Of a stretch of DNA of 8,891 nt, positions 6,268-8,891 are shown one piece after another (the stretch's first letter is position 1; each line of letters opens with the position of its first letter). Both the position numbers and the translations under genes were made by a program. The notes under the pieces are model-generated. The model saw only the letters and a program-made list of their open reading frames with translations. It had not been told where the DNA came from and did not search any database. The stretch is from Lonsdalea britannica (GTDB lineage: Bacteria > Pseudomonadota > Gammaproteobacteria > Enterobacterales > Enterobacteriaceae): NCBI RefSeq assembly GCF_946477055.1, contig NZ_CAMKXG010000148.1:1-8891 (forward strand), written 5' to 3'.

Positions 6268-7362
<1,095 letters not shown>

Positions 7363-7381
7363 TGTCCGCCCTTCCCATCCC

Positions 7382-7498
7382 GACCGCCGCGTTGACGTAA
7401 GGCGGTCAGGCTGGCGCGATGACGGCCACTGTCTTGTTTCGCGCCAGCGCTCCGAGTCTTTCGCGACATTCGTGAAGCCCGGTGGTCATCGTTCACCG
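7382..7498. repeat. Row of GC-rich inverted repeats between convergent genes
   Basis: Three successive hairpins are visible: GACCGCC/GGCGGTC (7382-7407, 12-base loop), GCTGGCGCG/CGCGCCAGC (7410-7448, 21-base loop) and CGGTG/CACCG (7480-7498). In addition, CGATGAC (7417-7423) can pair with GTCATCG (7485-7491), giving an alternative fold. None is followed by a T-run, so they are not standard intrinsic terminators, although the first could help stop ATPase transcription. They do not match a REP or ERIC consensus that I recognise. Confidence 0.5.
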
Positions 7499-7545
7499 CT
7501 TTCAGGCGACGCCGTGCGACCGTTTCGCCCCCGTTTCCTCGCCAT

Positions 7546-7568
7546 AAAAAAAGGCGGCTTTCGCCGCC
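7546..7568 (-). terminator. Strong rho-independent terminator of the yiaY-like gene
   Basis: On the minus strand, GGCGGC and GCCGCC form a perfect 6-base-pair stem closed by a GAAA tetraloop, followed by seven T residues (the A-run at 7546-7552). It lies 22 bases after the dehydrogenase stop codon. On the plus strand the hairpin is followed only by CCTTTGGG, so it would work mainly in the minus direction. Confidence 0.93.
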
Positions 7569-7590
7569 CTTTGGGTTCTTGAAACCTGAA

Positions 7591-8739
7591 TTACATCGCG
7601 GCCGCAAAGACGGAAACGATTTCAGCGTGCGTACCCTGTCTCGGGTTGGTCAGGCTGCAGGCATCTTTCAACGCGTTGTCCGCCAGCGTATTGAAGTCTT
7701 CTTCTTTTACGCCCAGCTCTTTCAGCCCGGCAGGGATGCCAATGTCGCGAGACAATTTAACGATAGCGGCAATTGCTGCTTCGGCCGCATCGGCGTCGCT
7801 CAGGTTAGCGACATCAACACCCAGAGCTTTCGCCACGTCTTTCAGGCGAGCGGCGGCAACAACGGCGTTGTAACGGACTACGTGCGGCAACAGTACGGCG
7901 TTGCAGACACCGTGCGGCAGGTTATAGAAGCCACCCAGCTGGTGAGCCATTGCATGTACATAGCCCAGAGAGGCGTTATTGAAAGCCATCCCCGCCATGA
8001 ACTGCGCGTACGCCATTTGCTCACGCGCTTCCATGTTTTTACCGTCGTGGACCGCGTTGCTCAAATGCTCACGAATCAGTTCGATCGCTTTGATAGCGAC
8101 CGCGTCCGTGATGGGATCGGCCGCAGTGGAGACGTAAGCTTCGATCGCATGCGTCAACGCATCCATACCGGTCGCCGCCGTCAGAGAAGCTGGCATGCCG
8201 ACCATCAAAGCAGGATCGTTGATGGACATCAGCGGGGTGACGTTCTGATCGACGATCGCCATTTTCACGTGGCGCACTTCATCGGTGATGATGCAGAAAC
8301 GCGTCATTTCAGAAGCGGTGCCCGCCGTGGTGTTGATGCCGAACAGCGCCAACTGCGGACGATGTGATTTATCAACGCCTTCGTAATCGGCAATCTGGCC
8401 GCCGTTGGTCGCCAGCAGCGCAATGCCCTTCGCACAGTCGTGTGAGGAACCGCCGCCCAGAGAAACGATGCAGTCGCAATCATTGGACTTCAGCAGTTTC
8501 AGTCCTTCGTCCACGTTTTTAACCGTCGGGTTAGGCTGCACGCCGTCATAAACAGCGCTGAAAACCTGATGCTCATTCAGCAAAGTCTGAACCGACGCCA
8601 CCACGCCGATTTTATTCAACACGCTATCGGTCACAATCAGCGCTCGTTTGAAGCCCTGCGTCTGAATTTGCTTAGCGGCTTCCTGTAAAGAGCCTTCTCC
8701 CATCAGGTTTACTGCCGGAATATAAAATGCGCTACTCAT
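7591..8739 (-). CDS. yiaY: Iron-containing alcohol dehydrogenase, YiaY-like
   Basis: The 382-residue cytoplasmic group III (iron-dependent) alcohol dehydrogenase interconverts an alcohol and an aldehyde with NAD(P). From memory it resembles E. coli YiaY (383 residues) along its whole length and belongs with FucO and Zymomonas AdhB. Visible features are PNPT (69-72), the nucleotide-binding loop GGGSSHD (95-101), [13 protein letters not shown] (136-148) and metal ligands Asp193, His197 ([12 protein letters not shown]), His262 ([12 protein letters not shown]) and His276 (NLPHGVCN). The His262-His276 spacing of 14 equals that of FucO. The start ATG has GGTGA about 7 bases upstream. It is a single gene with its own terminator, convergent with the ATPase gene. 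Its natural substrate is unclear. The relationship to GABA breakdown is positional only, although some members of this family act on 4-hydroxybutyrate/succinate semialdehyde. Confidence 0.92.
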   Translation of the reverse strand: MSSAFYIPAVNLMGEGSLQEAAKQIQTQGFKRALIVTDSVLNKIGVVASVQTLLNEHQVFSAVYDGVQPNPTVKNVDEGLKLLKSNDCDCIVSLGGGSSHDCAKGIALLATNGGQIADYEGVDKSHRPQLALFGINTTAGTASEMTRFCIITDEVRHVKMAIVDQNVTPLMSINDPALMVGMPASLTAATGMDALTHAIEAYVSTAADPITDAVAIKAIELIREHLSNAVHDGKNMEAREQMAYAQFMAGMAFNNASLGYVHAMAHQLGGFYNLPHGVCNAVLLPHVVRYNAVVAAARLKDVAKALGVDVANLSDADAAEAAIAAIVKLSRDIGIPAGLKELGVKEEDFNTLADNALKDACSLTNPRQGTHAEIVSVFAAAM

Positions 8740-8842
8740 TGGGTTTCACCATATCCATTGATTTTAAATGTTAACTGACGGCAATCCTATCACCGAGATA
8801 CACGGGTTAAATTGATTTAGAACAACTTAAATAGACTGCTTC

Positions 8843-8891
8843 CTGTCTCTTATACACATCTCCGAGCCCACGAGACTAAGGCGAATCTCGT
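8843..8891 (-). other. Illumina Nextera read-2 adapter with i7 index (non-genomic)
   Basis: The reverse-complement mosaic end CTGTCTCTTATACACATCT occupies 8843-8861. The read-2 tail CCGAGCCCACGAGAC follows at 8862-8876, then the 8-base index TAAGGCGA (8877-8884; I recall this as i7 index N701) and the first bases of the P7 flow-cell sequence (8885-8891). This is read-through of a short library fragment and should be trimmed. Confidence 0.98.

Noticed and set aside
7579..8367. A 262-codon open frame on the plus strand opposite the alcohol dehydrogenase.
   Set aside because: The opposite strand encodes a full-length conserved enzyme; this frame shows no family features and starts within the dehydrogenase terminator region.
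8780..8795. GG-N10-GC on the minus strand upstream of the yiaY-like gene, with TTGC in the -12 block.
   Set aside because: The -24 block reads GGTGAT rather than GGCACG and no NtrC-like site is seen nearby; this level of match is expected by chance.

Overview
The window is an assembled contig from an enteric-type gammaproteobacterium. Both ends are sequencing-library sequence, not genome: an Illumina Nextera read-1 adapter occupies 1-32, and a read-2 adapter with an i7 index occupies 8843-8891. Real genomic DNA is therefore about 33-8842. The GC-rich protein-coding DNA, the Enterobacterales-like proteins (a YiaY-type iron alcohol dehydrogenase, a PuuE-like GABA aminotransferase, a GabD) and NtrC/sigma-54-type sites all suggest Enterobacterales. 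A plant-associated Pectobacteriaceae-like genus is possible, but that is a guess.

Layout. 33-229 (-): start of an ABC transporter permease, cut by the contig end. 265-1296 (-): its periplasmic binding protein. 1297-1604: a 308-base gap with a very good sigma-54 promoter (1396-1412) and a nested palindrome carrying NtrC-like half sites (1530-1566). 1605-3065 (-) gabD and 3076-4341 (-) GABA aminotransferase form a tight operon, transcribed aminotransferase first. 4342-4467: divergent control region. 4468-5961 (+): MocR/GabR-type regulator. 5962-6267: a 306-base gap holding an NtrC box, the regulator's terminator and a second sigma-54 promoter. 6268-7362 (+): PotA-type transporter ATPase. 7363-7590: convergent gap with GC-rich hairpins and a strong terminator. 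7591-8739 (-): yiaY-like alcohol dehydrogenase.

How it fits together. The region reads as a GABA (or closely related amine) uptake and catabolism locus. The binding protein, permease and ATPase would import the substrate. The aminotransferase converts GABA to succinate semialdehyde, GabD oxidises this to succinate, and the MocR-type regulator probably senses GABA through PLP and controls the divergent operon. The transporter is split: binding protein and permease lie on one side of the catabolic genes, the ATPase on the other, in opposite orientation. Each half has its own candidate sigma-54 promoter with NtrC-like upstream sites. This suggests that nitrogen limitation turns on uptake while GABA turns on catabolism. 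The binding protein has an Arg and an Asp 23 residues apart, the spacing I recall for the GABA-contacting pair of Agrobacterium Atu4243.

No rRNA, tRNA, CRISPR array, insertion sequence or phage gene was recognised. The genes are of known families; the less ordinary part is the layout and the apparent two-tier regulation.
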